In this document: positions 46,415-57,079 of the stretch, piece after piece | How positions within the stretch are numbered: position 1 is the first letter of the stretch | Layout of the letters: each line of letters begins with the position of its first letter | Assembly (NCBI GenBank): GCA_015143295.1 | Contig: CM026562.1 | Coordinates: 4,068,639-4,132,638, forward strand | Direction: 5' to 3' | Length of the DNA stretch: 64,000 nt | Source: Tetracentron sinense | Taxonomy: Eukaryota; Streptophyta; Magnoliopsida; Trochodendrales; Trochodendraceae | Translations under genes and position numbers: made by a program | The notes under the pieces: generated by a model | The model's input: the letters and a program-made list of their open reading frames with translations, nothing else | The model's database searches: none | Told to the model about the DNA's origin: nothing

Positions 46415-47123
46415 TTTCATCAAACACATGGTGTGCGTGTATTGTGCATACAATGCCCATCCATCATTTTCCGACACTCATTCATCACCATTCACACGGC
46501 ATCCAATCGCTTCAACCACCATCCATCCATACATCCATAACTATCACCTTATCTTCTTTATTTTGGAAAATTAAAGCATTATAACAAGAAAGGAACCATA
46601 TGGAAGATCAGTCTACAACATCCATAAGAAATTTTAGGTTATTACTAAGGTAGATAGAAGGGTGTACTAAGCTTGAAGATCAAACCTTGATCTTGAAGAA
46701 AATCCTTGGATTGGGTCTCAAGCTTGAGGAAGAACACCAACTTGACAGGTGGAGAAACCCTTGCTTGATGGAGGAGGGTCCAACTTGAAGATTCACACTT
46801 GTGGAAGCTTGGGGAGTGAGGATTCAAGCTCCTCTTGATCTTCTCATGAAATCCCCTTTGTGATCGTTTCCCCGTAGCTTAGCTCATGAGAAAAACAACT
46901 TTGGCTTGCACGATCCTTGCTCCCCTTTTTGGTCTTGAGAAGCTTGAAGATTGAATTTGGGGGTTTCCTTGATCTTGAGAGAAACCCTCCTTTTGGAAAC
47001 CTAGGTTTCTTCCCTTTTCTCTTAAAAAGTCTTTCTCTAGGTGTTAGAAACCTTTGTTCCTCGAAAATGGGGTATATATAGGTATTAGGTTAGTAAAAAA
47101 CCTAAAAAAAAACATTTCTGGGC

Positions 47124-47235
47124 AATATCGCTCGAGCAGGCTTCCATCTCGCTCGAGCGGGTTGCTCCCAGGATTCAAAAATTCAAGTTTGGTCAATCTC
47201 GCTCGAGCGGGTTTGGATCTCGCTCAACCGAGTTT
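47124..47235. repeat. Palindromic CGCTCGAGCG word cluster
   Basis: Three CTCGAGCGAG-type copies (TCGCTCGAGCAGG, TCTCGCTCGAGCGGG twice) and one decayed copy (CTCGCTCAACCGAG) lie just upstream, on the minus strand, of the TATA-like motif at 47072-47082. Confidence 0.85.
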
Positions 47236-47782
47236 GTCTGCAAAAATACCCTTTGGTATTTTGGCCATAGGGATTGACCAGGGTTTGACTTAGGGTTTAC
47301 CTGGGATTAGGGTATGGTTTGACCAAGGTTTACCTAGGGTTAGGCTAAGGTTTACCTGAGATTAGGGCTTGTCCTAGGGTTAGGCCTAGGGTTTACCTAG
47401 AGTTTGACTAGGGTTTTACCTAGGGTTAGGCTAGAGTTTACCTGGGATTAGGGTATGGTTTGACCAGGGTTTAACTAGGGTTAGACTAGGATTTACCTGG
47501 GATTAGGGCTTGTCCTAAGGTTAGGCCTAGGGTTTGACTAGGGTTTTACCTAGGGTTTGACTAGGGTATGATTAGGGTTTACCTAGGGTTAGGCTAGGGT
47601 TTACTTGAGATTAGGGTATGGTTTGACCAGGGTTTGCCTAGGGTTAGGCTAGGGTTTACTTGGGATTAGGGCTTGTCATAGGGTTAGGTTTAGGGTTTAC
47701 ATAGGGTTTGACTAGGGTTTGAGGGTGATTAAAAATGTTAACCATGATTAAGGGGGTGTAAAAATTGGGTGCTTACAGTTAT

Positions 47783-49269
47783 AATAATAGAAATGAAAAC
47801 AAAATAACTTTAATTCTTGAGTTTTCTCACTTTATGTATAAAATAATCAAATTTACACTGATGTCACAATCTTTTCACAAATCTACAACATCTTCCTTTA
47901 GGATAAACATGGAATCAAATCTTTTTCCAAAACTTTTCTCATCAACTATTAATAATTGAACTTCATCAATGTAATTCTCAACAAACTAATGTTCAAATTT
48001 CTCAAAGAATTCTCTTGTTGGCTGTGCAACTTCCACCTAAGATTGATGAAATTTATTAGCTCATAAATATCACTAATAGATGAAGTCTTTTGGTTATACA
48101 TTTACACCAATGACTTGCTAATTAAGCATCTCTAACAATTTATTATAATATATATAATTAATAGATAATTTGAATAAATACGTATACCCTTTACTTGAGA
48201 AGAATTATCCGGTGGGTTTGGAGAGAACTGTCGGTATTGGTGGGTCAAAACTGGAGAACTCAGGTTGTATCTACATGTAAAAATAACATATTGCATAAAA
48301 ATTAGTAAAAAATATTATAGCATATTAAAACACTATATTATAATAACAAATCTAGTAAATCGAACATTTTACATACCATCAGCAATGAGCTACCAGCAGA
48401 TGATTGTGTTGACTGAAGAGCAGCCACATGAGCCATTAACTGTGCTATCATCTCCTGATATTTATTTTTATCATTTTCTCTTAATTTTCGGTACTGATCT
48501 TCTGTTTCCTTATTACTTTCTTCTAATGTGTACACTTGGGGTTTGAGTTCTTGTATTTCATGCAGATATGCCGAAGATTTGATGCGTGTGGGGCCATCAT
48601 AGAAAAGTATTTTAGAAGAGTACTTTATGTCAAAAGCATAAAGTTAACGTTGGAAACTTGCTTCACATAACTTTTTATCTTAGAAAAATATATTTTTTGA
48701 TTTAAAAAAAGAATGAAAATTTGTTTAAGTAAACCACTCTATACATAATAAAACCACATATGTTTATTTAACACATAAATATCAATTTCTAAGAAAAATC
48801 ATCTCAAAATTCGACAATTCATTTTTTTGTTAAAACCACACATTTTCTACGATTTCTATACTTAGTCATTTTAAAATTAACTTGACTCATCAAAAAACAA
48901 GGTATCGCATATATAACACGAATATCAAAAAATAAAATACAGGTCTCTACAATCCACCTGTACAGGGTATATTCGACATAAAACAAATGAAGTGGGTGTT
49001 TCCATCTCATGATTGTTATGTTCATTCCATAAAGAGTCGTGCAAGCCTTACTCTCAATCCAAAATCAACACATGTCTTTGCTTTCAACCCAAAACAAACA
49101 CAAGCCTATGCTTTAACAGGTGTTAATATTTGGTTCAGAGTAGGGATTTCGTGAGAGTAGGGCTAACACGCATCTTCAATAAGTGGCATCCTAGATTCAA
49201 AAGGAGATCGGATAACAGCCAATCGTGATTGAGCTCAAGGAGAGTTAAATCGCACCACAAGTGAACAAG
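47783..49269. other. CACTA remains and unassigned DNA
   Basis: Continuation of the sequence interrupted by the solo LTR. It contains the transposase-like coiled coil at 48338-48600 and otherwise AT-rich DNA. 49139-49168 ('agagtagggatttcgtgaga') recalls the foldback MITE at 10392. Confidence 0.45.
48338..48600 (-). pseudogene. CACTA-associated (Transposase_24-like) C-terminal coiled coil
   Basis: The minus strand reads DGPTRIKSSAYLHEIQELKP, then a heptad-rich stretch with YRKLRENDKNKYQEMIAQLM and HVAALQS. This matches the usual tail of plant Ptta/En-Spm proteins (a ...DG...R...Y....EL...Q pattern, a coiled coil, then a Gln/Ser-rich end). Upstream coding was not recognised. It lies near a CACTA-like terminus at 39862 and is separated from it by a 6.9-kb LTR insertion. 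Confidence 0.5.
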
Positions 49270-49490
49270 TATCCCTTTAAACCTCTATTAATAGTGATTA
49301 AGATTTACTAATCCTTATAGTTCAATAGTCTAACATTTGTTTTTAGAAAAAAAAATGTACTTTTTTAAACTTTGGTTAAGAAACGTTAACTTTAGGGTTA
49401 ATATTTTTTCTAAAAACCAAGGTTAGACTGTTGAACCCTAAGCGTTAGTGAATCTTAATCACAATTAATAAGGGTTAAAAAGGACACGTG
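49270..49490. repeat. TTAACC MITE, well-preserved foldback copy
   Basis: The left arm ('tagtgattaagatttactaa', 'tagtctaacatttgttttta') pairs over ~75 bp with the right arm ('taaaaaccaaggttagactg', 'gtgaatcttaatcacaatta'). This is the clearest single copy of the unit that is tandemly repeated at 57270-58450. Confidence 0.75.
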
Positions 49491-49682
49491 ATTGAACTCA
49501 CCGAGTTCAATATTGGGGATAAGCTGTGATCCAATCTGCTACAAGAAGATCCACATTTCCATGTCATCAGTGTGGGTCCTACTAAAAATATTAAGTCTCA
49601 CAAGAACCAATTTTCTGTGGCCCACACATTTTATGTCCTCGTGCGATTGCCCCTATCACTCCCTTTCGACAATATGAAAAGA

Positions 49683-49801
49683 CAAATGCTAGTGAGACCG
49701 TCTAGGGCGAGACCACTTGGAGCCCGTAACTCCAAGCCGTGCATGTCATGCATGAGACTCAAAAAAACAATTCGGGCCTGAACGGTCTTACTAGCATTTC
49801 T
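49683..49801. repeat. Small MITE with inverted ends
   Basis: AAATGCTAGTGAGACCGT on the left; the complement of the right end reads AAATGCTAGTAAGACCGT. Total ~119 bp. Confidence 0.75.
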
Positions 49802-50230
49802 CATATGATAAAGTCGTTGGTAGGCTTTCAATTTGTGGCTCCCAATTTTTTTTATTAAACCTCCATTCCTCATAGCAGGTGAAATCGTAGAACACTGTTT
49901 CAAAAGGCTTGGACTCTTGGTTCCACTTTGTGGCACCACCCAACCTAAACATCCATTTCCTTCTGTTTTTATTTGTCCCACTACTAATTAGAAATTGTGT
50001 ATTCTCTTCCAGGCGTTCGTGAGTAACACGGCATCTCTACAGCTTACAGCCTACACTTGTTTCTGTTCATCTTCTCCACTTCCCACACATCCATAAGCAA
50101 CACATCATCTCTATAGCCTACACTTGTTCCTGTCGGCGTCTCCTCTTCTCTCGCCGTCATGCATCCTTAAGCAGCAAACCGCATTCCTTCTCTTTCTTAT
50201 CCTTAACCCATTCTCTAGACCTTTCTCACT
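49802..50230. other. Non-coding, C/T-rich
   Basis: No gene seen. 'cacacatccataagcaacac' and 'ctatagcctacacttgttcc' have near repeats at 50023-50060, a short degenerate duplication. This may be the former 5' flank of the heat-shock fragment. Confidence 0.4.
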
Positions 50231-50326
50231 CCTCTAACAACTATCCGGGATGCCAAGGCCATGCTTACAACTTCGGCGGACATGGAAAAGTATCCCAACT
50301 CATATGTGTTCATCATCAAAATGGTT
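50231..50326 (+). pseudogene. Class II small heat-shock protein (HSP20) gene fragment
   Basis: The frame reads TTIRDAKAMLTTSADMEKYP then NSYVFIIKM. This corresponds to the start of the alpha-crystallin domain of plant class II small heat-shock proteins (family pattern RDAKAMAATPADV.EYPNSYVF..DMPG, from memory). The rest of the domain is missing: the frame runs into 'ttttaaggtttattttg' and stops. The upstream N-terminal arm is not recognisable. About 30 codons remain, so no chaperone can be made. No target duplication or poly(A) was seen; a fragment left by deletion or captured by a transposon is possible. Confidence 0.75.
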
Positions 50327-50408
50327 TTAAGGTTTATTTTGTTTCTCATCCCCTGGAGATAAGGTTTTAAAGATGTCCTAGGTTTGCTTTATTTGTTTAT
50401 TTATTTTT

Positions 50409-50516
50409 GCCGAGACCTTGCATCTCTGCACGGAATTTCAGGTGGGGCCACGTTCACATGGTAGGCCCCACCTGAAATCCCGTGCAGGGATGCACGGTCT
50501 TGGTGGTCTCGGCCCT
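50409..50516. repeat. Foldback MITE, GCCGAGACC ends
   Basis: 'gccgagaccttgcatctctg' and 'cacggaatttcaggtggggc' on the left pair with 'gccccacctgaaatcccgtg' and 'ggtctcggcc' on the right; short loop at ~50452-50463. Confidence 0.85.
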
Positions 50517-50701
50517 TCTGCGGTCTCAAAAGCATTTCCCTTTTTTTTTTTTAAGGATTGTGCTGTTCTTAGTGTTGGATTCTCTATGGTTTATTCGGAG
50601 AATCTTTATTCGTCGCTGGTTTAGCGGTGTTTTTTTAATTAAATTGGATCAGATATGGGCGGCTTTTTATGGTCTTAGTTATATCAAAAAACAGTTTTAA
50701 A
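50517..50701. other. Non-coding spacer
   Basis: T-rich DNA with nothing recognised. Confidence 0.4.
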
Positions 50702-50803
50702 CATCATGCCGAGCTCCTTTTTTCACTACCGGGTGGCCAAAGTGTAATTATGCATAATTACACTTTTGCCACTCGGTAGTGTAAAAAGGAGCTCCGCATG
50801 ATG
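50702..50803. repeat. Near-perfect palindromic MITE, ~50-bp arms and no loop
   Basis: Arms 50702-50752 and 50753-50803 pair with about five mismatches around TAATTATG/CATAATTA. The ends CATCATGC and GCATGATG are complementary. A second, partial 'gagctcc..catg' follows. Confidence 0.9.
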
Positions 50804-51539
50804 CAGAGCTCCCCATGAAAATAAATCATCAAAAAAAGTTATAAATGCTTTTCTTCAGTTTTAGGTGTTGTTGATTTACATATTTGCCCTTAGTTTTCTT
50901 ACCATCGCAAGACGTCATGGATGGGAACTCCCTTCTCATACATTCTGGGTACATCGTTCTACTAATTTTTTTTTTTTTGTTTTCCTTGCAATTTTGGGTT
51001 TTACTAGGATTTTTTTTTACTCTCGATGGTAAGGGTTTTTGTTGATTGATTTTTCTTATTGAACTTGTAAAACAATTGTGGTTTTGTTATGGATGTTTGG
51101 ATTTTGTTTTTGATTGATCATCGATGTTTGGATGTTATGGACATCTACTGTTTTTTATTAGTCATAGTCCTGGATCCTCCTCCTTACTGTTACTTATTAT
51201 TAGGTTATAAGCCAATTTATGGAATGCAAGTTTGAGAAGTTTTTTTTAAAAATTAAATCCTCTCAGAGGGAGAGGAGGGTTTGGCAGGCCCCTACCGGTT
51301 TATTAAAAAATTAATAAAAATTGAGGTGGGGGGGACATAAACCCTACAGACACAAAGAAGAAAAAACAAACTAAATCCTGACATTTCTGAGAATCCCTAA
51401 ACCTATTTTATCCAGATTTAGAAGAGATGTGATAATCCGGGGAATGCCTTTGAAAGAAGTGAAAGATTCAGAAATCCTTCTCTCACATCCTAAGTTGGCC
51501 AAACCATCAGCTACAGAGTTAGCTTCACGATAATATGCT
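50804..51539. other. Unassigned T-rich DNA
   Basis: No gene found. Toward the right it grades into the LINE remnant (the 3' part of that minus-strand element may begin near 51235). Confidence 0.4.
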
Positions 51540-52072
51540 CAACGGAAATTCCCTCATGAAGAAGATTTTTTTATCTTTTTGTCCCAATACCAACACTTCC
51601 AAGTCGCTGAATTTATCCCATTCCACCTGTCAACCACTTCTGGAGTCTGATTCATATGAAGGTTGAGGTTTTTGCACAAAATTAGGCCATCATGAAGAGC
51701 CCTTGTTTCAGCAATATAATTGTTGCAAATCCCATAATGAGGGTAGAAACAAGCCAAAAGATTTTCCAGAATGATCTCTGATAACACCCCCATCTCCTTC
51801 AGTGCCCGGGTTTCCTTTAGAAGCTCCATCCACATTCAATTTAATTCTTGTCCTAGGAGGAGAAAGTCCTTAAACAAAAATCACACGAGATCTATTGGGA
51901 CGGGAAAGACGCGCAGGGAATATAGGAGAAATGTCTAACCTTTTCCACTATTTGCAGGCTTCTATATCCCAAACCTTTTTTCTCTAATAGATTCAATCAA
52001 AACTTTGGGGCTGCGCAACTTAGAGTCGTATTTCCTTCTACATCGTTCAAACCAAATCTACCAGACAATCAA
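51540..52072 (-). pseudogene. LINE remnant: RNase H-like domain of a non-LTR retrotransposon
   Basis: The minus strand from ~51837 reads NVDGASKGNPG followed by GDGGVIRDHSGK, the start of the RNase H domain carried by plant L1-type LINEs. After a frameshift near 51720 it continues GICNNYIAETRALHDGLILC with ...VVDRWN, the usual (A)E..AL..GL motif. Upstream (52072-51900) IVW.IWFERCRRKY fits the linker after the reverse transcriptase. The reverse transcriptase itself is missing because the gypsy LTR at 52073 cuts the element. Frameshift and stops make it dead. Confidence 0.82.
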
Positions 52073-52611
52073 TGTAGAACCCCGGAACCAAGTTCACTAG
52101 GCTGTGAATAGTGTTTTTCCAGGCCAAAACCCTTAATGGAATTATGGCTTCATGTTTTAAAATGAAAGGAGGTTAATAAAAATATGTGTGGAAAGTGTTT
52201 TAGGGTGTTTGGGATAAATGAAACAAGAGTATACAATACTCTAAGTGTCGCAAAGAGGGATGTCTAGAAATACCTTCAACTTGAGAGAACTCTAGTTTTC
52301 TCACCGCTAATCGGAATTGAGTGATTCTTGAGCCATTAGAAAGATATTGATATCCTCTTCAACGTTTATGTTTATCACTTTTCAATATTTGGAGTCAAAG
52401 TTAGGTCAAATATGGGTTTTTAGGCAATATTTCTGCTGAAATTCCTGACCAGTCAGCTTTATAGCAACTGTGGGCCATGAAGAAAAAAGAATTAGGAGTT
52501 GCGTAAAGCATGAAAGTTATTTCCCTTTCAAAGACGAGTCCAATGCAAGTTGAATCGTCAAAATACGATAAGCGAGTCAAAAGTTATGATTGAAATACCG
52601 CAGCATGAAAA

Positions 52612-52795
52612 ATGGGTAAATGGATGACCATGGATAGATCCAATTTGTGATGGATAGATCCATTAAATCCATGCACTGATGGATCTATCCATCCCCATGA
52701 CCGATAGATCGGTCAAACAAATTTTTGCATGAGATTTTAATACAGTGAGGGGTTTTTTGAAGGATCTATCCGTGCTCATGACAGATAGATCCTTG
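52612..52795. repeat. Palindromic GGATAGATCC / GGATCTATCC word cluster
   Basis: Words ATGGATAGATCCA (twice), ATGGATCTATCCAT, ACCGATAGATCGGT, AGGATCTATCCG and ACAGATAGATCC lie within ~185 bp, ending about 75 bp upstream of the TATA-like motif. Confidence 0.85.
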
Positions 52796-53654
52796 GTGCT
52801 TGTTTTTGCCTTGTAGCCAACCTCCTAAAATCTTTTAAGGGTGTAAGGGTCTTTGGCCTCATCCTTCATGCCTATTTAAGCACTATTTCATGGCTTAGGG
52901 TTACCACAACCCTAGAAAGAGTTTTTGGGAGAAAGTTGAGAGAAAAGAGGGAGAAGAGCTTGGGTTCTTCTGGGCTTTGTACTAGTGATCAAGTGGAGTT
53001 GAGTTTTCACTTCAAGCTTCTTTCCTAAAGCTTGGGATTGATTCAAAAGCTTCCTCAAAGCTTTCTCTTGCCTCCAAGTAGTATTCCAAAGTGAAACTGT
53101 AGGGATCCGGTTTTTGAAAGGTAGAACAATCTACTAACTTGTCTTGCTATACTTCATTGATGTTTAATTTAGTTTCTATGATTTAAGTAAATGGTTGTGA
53201 TGAAACATAGGATGTTTTGGCCATATTTGTAATTCCTATACTATAAGTAAGATATAAAGCATAGTTTTGATAAGACAAATAGTAGCTACACTCTACTAAA
53301 TTGCTTAGCTATAAGTTGTAAATGAATAGTAGATTTTGAGGTATGTTCTTGATAGAAATTAGATTTGATAATCGTGTTGTACATACTATGGATATTACCA
53401 TGATCTTGAGGGTGTTATATTGTTATTGAATAGCTCACAAATGCTCCATGAACTAGTGTGCTTGTATGATTGGATTTGTATAAGGATGAATGTTGAAAAG
53501 CATGGTTTTGTTCTAAGTTAAGGTTTTGGCTCAAAAAGAGTTTTTGTTCTAAGTTGAGGTTTTGGCTCAAAAAGGGTTTTGCTCTAAGTTAAGGTTTCAA
53601 AGTATGGTTTTGCTAAAAGGGGTTTTTCTCAAAAGTAGCTTCGCTCAAGGAATG

Positions 53655-54062
53655 ATTTTCGTACTCAAGGGAGTATACCTCATTGCTTATAAAGTATCGC
53701 TTTGATTTTCTGACTCAATGGAGTTTACCTTCTTACTTGTAAAGTATCGCTTTGATTTTCGGACTCAAGGGAGTTTATCTCATTTCTTGTAAAGTATCGC
53801 TTTGATTTTCGGACTCTAGGGAGTTTACCTCCTTGCTTGTAAAGTGTCGCTTTGATTTTCGGACTTAAGGGAGTTTACCTCCTAGCTTGTAAAGTATCGC
53901 TTTGATTTTTGAACTCAATGGAGTTTATTTCCTTGCTTGTAAAGTATCGCTTTGTTTTGAACTCAAGGATGTTCTTAAGGGATTGCCTTGCTTGTAAAGT
54001 GTCGTTTCGTTTTGAACTCAATAGAGTTTATCTCCTAGCCTGTAAAGTATCGCTTTGTTATC
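53655..54062 (+). repeat. Minisatellite in the LTR, ~8 units of 50-61 bp
   Basis: Unit contains 'cttgtaaagtatcgctttga' and 'actcaagggagtttacctcc'. Preceded by a looser repeat of 'aaggttttggctcaaaaag' (53518-53580). Confidence 0.9.
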
Positions 54063-54589
54063 GGTTTTGCAAATCACTCTAAGTTTCGGGTTTGTTATGG
54101 CTCAAAATATATGGTTAGTGAAATGCTTAACGATATGTGCCTTGAAAAGAAATGCTCACATGCTATCTGTTTTATGAACTGCTCTAAGTTATATGCTCGT
54201 TCCACTTTGCTTTTGCCTGTTTCGCTCTGATAAATGCATATGCTAGCATTGATATTTAAAGTAACGTTAGTTAGTAGTTTGTATACGCTGACTATATCAT
54301 GCTCAGCCGAATTGTTACTTCGGTAGGTTTTATGGATGCATGTGCTCCTGAGCCTTGGATAGAGGAGAAATACTATGAGTTGGGGCCCATTAACTGTTGG
54401 TTCGGACTTGGAATACAGATCACAGGTTTATGTTATAAAGAAATTTTCAGTTCCGCTTTTTAGTATGCCTTGTATGCTCTTGTAGGATGATATGTATGCT
54501 TTATATGTCATGACAGAATGGTATGACACGGTGGTCACGAGCCTAAAGTATTCCTAACTCCTAGTGGGGATTTTGGGTCGTGGCAGAAG

Positions 54590-54601
54590 TGGTATCAAAG
54601 C
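54590..54601 (+). other. Primer-binding site, initiator-Met tRNA type
   Basis: TGGTATCAAAGC, four bases after the LTR, matches TGGTATCAGAGC with one change. Confidence 0.85.
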
Positions 54602-55030
54602 TTAGGCATTAGAACCCAAGGGACTGAAGGGTGTTCTCTTGAGTTTGGAACTCAGATGAACTCGTTTATAGATTGATACCGCAACAAAATTGGTATCAAG
54701 TTTAGGGATTAGGTTGTCTTTTGAGTGGGGGTTCATGAGTCATATTCCAAGTAGGGACTAATTATTAGTCTTGGTCTTAATCAGTTAGTGTTTTAACTGA
54801 GTTTAGAACATAGCTTCGCTGGGAAACCAAAGTGTATAATAAACTATTATGTGTATAATGGATGTATATGATGCACTAGATAAGCAATATATGCTCATTG
54901 AATTGATGTGTTCAAGGAGCTTGGTTTTCCGTTAGACTCACGCTTTGCTATTGTTCTCAGGATTTTGATCATGAGATGTAGCAACCGAGGTAAAGGGTAT
55001 CATACTCGAGGGAACGAAGGAGAGATTCTG
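54602..55030. other. Leader between PBS and gag
   Basis: Non-coding leader of the gypsy element, ending near an ATG at 55031 (GGAGATGAGCAG context). No other feature. Confidence 0.5.
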
Positions 55031-56210
55031 ATGGGAGATGAGCAGCTAAACTTGACTCAGATCTTGGGGCTATAGCAGTGACTATGGCTATGCTTGCAGA
55101 CAGGGCTAATACTCTTGTTACAGCTACTGCACCTACACCTCCTCCTGTACTTCACACAGCAGGACTTGAGGCATTCTAGAGGTTGAGGCCTACTACCTTC
55201 TATGGGACTACTGACCCCATGGTCGCAGAGGCTTGGATAATGCAGTTGGAGAAGACTTTCCGGGTTCTTCACTACACAGACGAGCTGAGAGTCGAGTGGG
55301 CTTCCTTCGTGATGGAAGGTGAAGCCGAGCATTGGTGGAGGTCTGTACTGAGGCAGAGGGATGCCGCCAAGGCAGGGACACCATGGACCTGGGGCAGAGT
55401 TTTTGGATGCATTTTATGAGCAGTTTTTTCCCAGGTTAGTGAAGGAGCAGAAGGAGAGAGAGTTCATGTTCTTGGAACAGGGAGAGATGAACGTGGTCAA
55501 GTACGAGGCCAAGTCCGTCGGACTAGCAAGATTTGCTCTGCATATGGTCGCATTGGAGAGCATGCGAGTCTGAAAGTTTGAGGGTGGATTGAGGTCCTTT
55601 ATACGGGATCGGGTTTCCATGTTCAAGGTAGACACTTGGAAGGTGATTATGGGAAAGGCAAAGATCGCCGATAGAAATTCTAAGGAGTTTCTCAAGAGGA
55701 GCGACAATGGCCTAGAGAGAGGTGTAGTTAGAGGCCAGCTCAGTGGACCGGTGCCACCAGAGAGACGGGTTAGGTCTGTCCTGTACCAGACTGCTCCTTA
55801 CCAGACCTTCCGTCCTGCACTGACACAGGGTCCTCAATTTTTGCTGCAGATTCCTCGCCCTACTGCCACTCAGACCATGGGAGATGTATCGGCCATGTCT
55901 TCGACATCTACATTCGATGTTTGCGCTCATTGTGGCAAGAGTCACAAGATTTGAGAGTGTCGGAGGCTCACTGGTGGGTGTTTTCATTGAGGTGATCGTA
56001 GCCACTCTATAAGAGATTGTCCACGCCAACAGTTGCGGATCTAGTCTCAGGAGAACAAGCCCCCAGTTCGACAGGCCACACAACAGGGGTCTTCTCAAAC
56101 TTACAGGCCCTCGCAACCCACTCAGCCGCCTCAACAAGCAAATCAGGGCAGGACCTTCGCTTTATCTGGAAGAGACGCACATACATCTGAGGATGTTGTG
56201 CAAGGTACGC
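55031..56210 (+). pseudogene. Gypsy gag, disrupted
   Basis: The core reads RPTTFYGTTDPMVAEAWIMQ, then LEKTFRVL..., EGEAEHWW, FLDAFYEQFFP and EFMFLEQGEMNVVKYEAKSV, the conserved order of retrotransposon gag (capsid). An Ala/Thr/Pro-rich N-terminal stretch precedes it. The C-terminal part has two decayed Cys/His zinc-knuckle motifs (CAHCGKSHKI; GDRSHSIRDCP). The last recognisable string SEDVVQGTLK is where protease normally starts. A TAG precedes RLRPTTF, a frameshift occurs near 55400, and stops lie near 55572, 55953 and in the knuckle. It would package the element RNA if intact. Confidence 0.88.
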
Positions 56211-56499
56211 TCAAGTTAAAGTTATTGAGCTGTAACTAATCAATAGTATGTGATATATGTGTGTATAAACATGTTATGCATAGTCTACGTGTATTTGCTA
56301 TGCATTGTTGAAAACTTTGTGTCTAACGGGTGCCTAGCCGGGCGACTGGCCGACATGAGATTGATACATCTTTTTGGTCATGTGTGACATTGTCAAGTCA
56401 TTATGCTCAGTTCAGCAAGGTGAAGTGTAGGAAAAGAATCCTCGCTTGCTTGTGTGTTGTCTTAATTTCGCGGATGAAATTTCTATAACGGGGGGAGGA

Positions 56500-56629
56500 T
56501 GTAGAACACCGGAACCAAGTTTACCAGGCTGTAAATAGTGTTGTAAATAGTGTTATGAATAGTGCTGTGAAAAGTGTTTTTCCAGGCCAAAACCCTTAAT
56601 GGAATTGTAGCTTCGTGTTTTAAAATGAA
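56500..56629 (+). repeat. Truncated 3' LTR
   Basis: TGTAGAACACCGGAACCAAG... matches the 5' LTR start, with a local triplication of 'aatagtgttgt'-like sequence (56526-56575), and stops after 'gttttaaaatgaa'. Confidence 0.9.
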
Positions 56630-57079
56630 GATGTAGATGGTAGATGTGAGATAATTCTTGTGCTCTACTTTTCATGAGCTAATTCTACTTCAATTATTTT
56701 AGGAAACTTGAGTCCAACAATGCAGGTCCCACCAAAATTCAATTATATTTTAGCAATGGTTTTTTGCAAAAACCTCTATGTTTTTAAAAACACTTTTAGA
56801 AAAGATAATATTTAAGAAATGATAAGTCTCACAAGAAGTCTGAGAAATGTATATAAGGAATGTTGTAGACGCCTCTACAAAAAGACCCCGACTCAGTCTT
56901 TGCTGGTGTTGTATGAAGACGTAGATGGTAGATGTGAGATAATTCTTGTGGTCTACTTTTCATAAGCTCATCCTAGTTCAATTATTTTAGGAAACTAGAG
57001 TCCAACAATGTAGGTCCTACCTAAATTCAATTATATTTTAGAAAGGGTTCTTTGCAAAAACTCTCTATCTTATAAGCTA
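56630..57079 (+). repeat. ~290-bp tandem repeat, left block
   Basis: About one and a half monomers, marked by 'gtagatggtagatgtgagat' (56631; 56921), 'ggaaacttgagtccaacaat' and 'ttatattttag'. Continues after the TIR element and the solo LTR at 61068. Confidence 0.88.

Larger units (their letters stand above)
43193..47270 (-). mobile_element. Nested solo LTR, gypsy GCTCAGCCG family, with internal expansions
   Basis: It begins (plus strand) TGTAACGCCTCAAAATCCC. The complement of 43577-43612 carries the conserved GCTCAGCCG block. A ~60-bp minisatellite follows (43910-44715), then a 614-bp tandem duplication (45187-46414), a TATA-like 'tatatatacc' (complement of 47072-47082) and a CGCTCGAGCG cluster (47124-47235). 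The outer LTR resumes by ~47290. The exact right end and target duplication are unclear. Confidence 0.7.
40877..47777 (-). mobile_element. Solo LTR, Ty3/gypsy (family of 35526), split by another LTR; target duplication GTTAT
   Basis: On the plus strand it starts TGTGAGCACGGAATTTCG and ends GGTGCTTACA. GTTAT is at 40872-40876 and 47778-47782. Its complement shares with 35526-38252 the start ('atttttacaccccc'), the CCCTAG-rich stretch (47280-47750), TTAACC words, a TATA-like 'cctataaacc' (~42810) and the 'gatcagaccgagcgtagttc' block (41189-41208). It is interrupted at 43193-~47270 by an LTR of the GCTCAGCCG family. Confidence 0.87.
52073..54585 (+). repeat. 5' LTR of the gag-only element
   Basis: Starts TGTAGAACCCCGGAACCAAG, ends GGGTCGTGGCA. 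Palindromic GGATAGATCC/GGATCTATCC cluster at 52612-52795, TATA-like 'ctatttaag' at 52872, eight-unit minisatellite at 53655-54062, GCTCAGCCG block at ~54301. Confidence 0.9.
52073..56629 (+). mobile_element. Ty3/gypsy (Tekay/Del-like) element with gag but no pol
   Basis: A 2,513-bp 5' LTR (52073-54585), PBS (54590-54601), gag (to ~56210), polypurine tract CGGGGGGAGGA (56489-56499) and the first ~130 bp of the 3' LTR (56500-56629). The internal region is only 1.9 kb: pol is absent, and gag runs almost directly into the 3' region. The 3' LTR stops abruptly at the ~290-bp satellite. Lineage is inferred from the gag pattern and long LTR. Confidence 0.87.
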
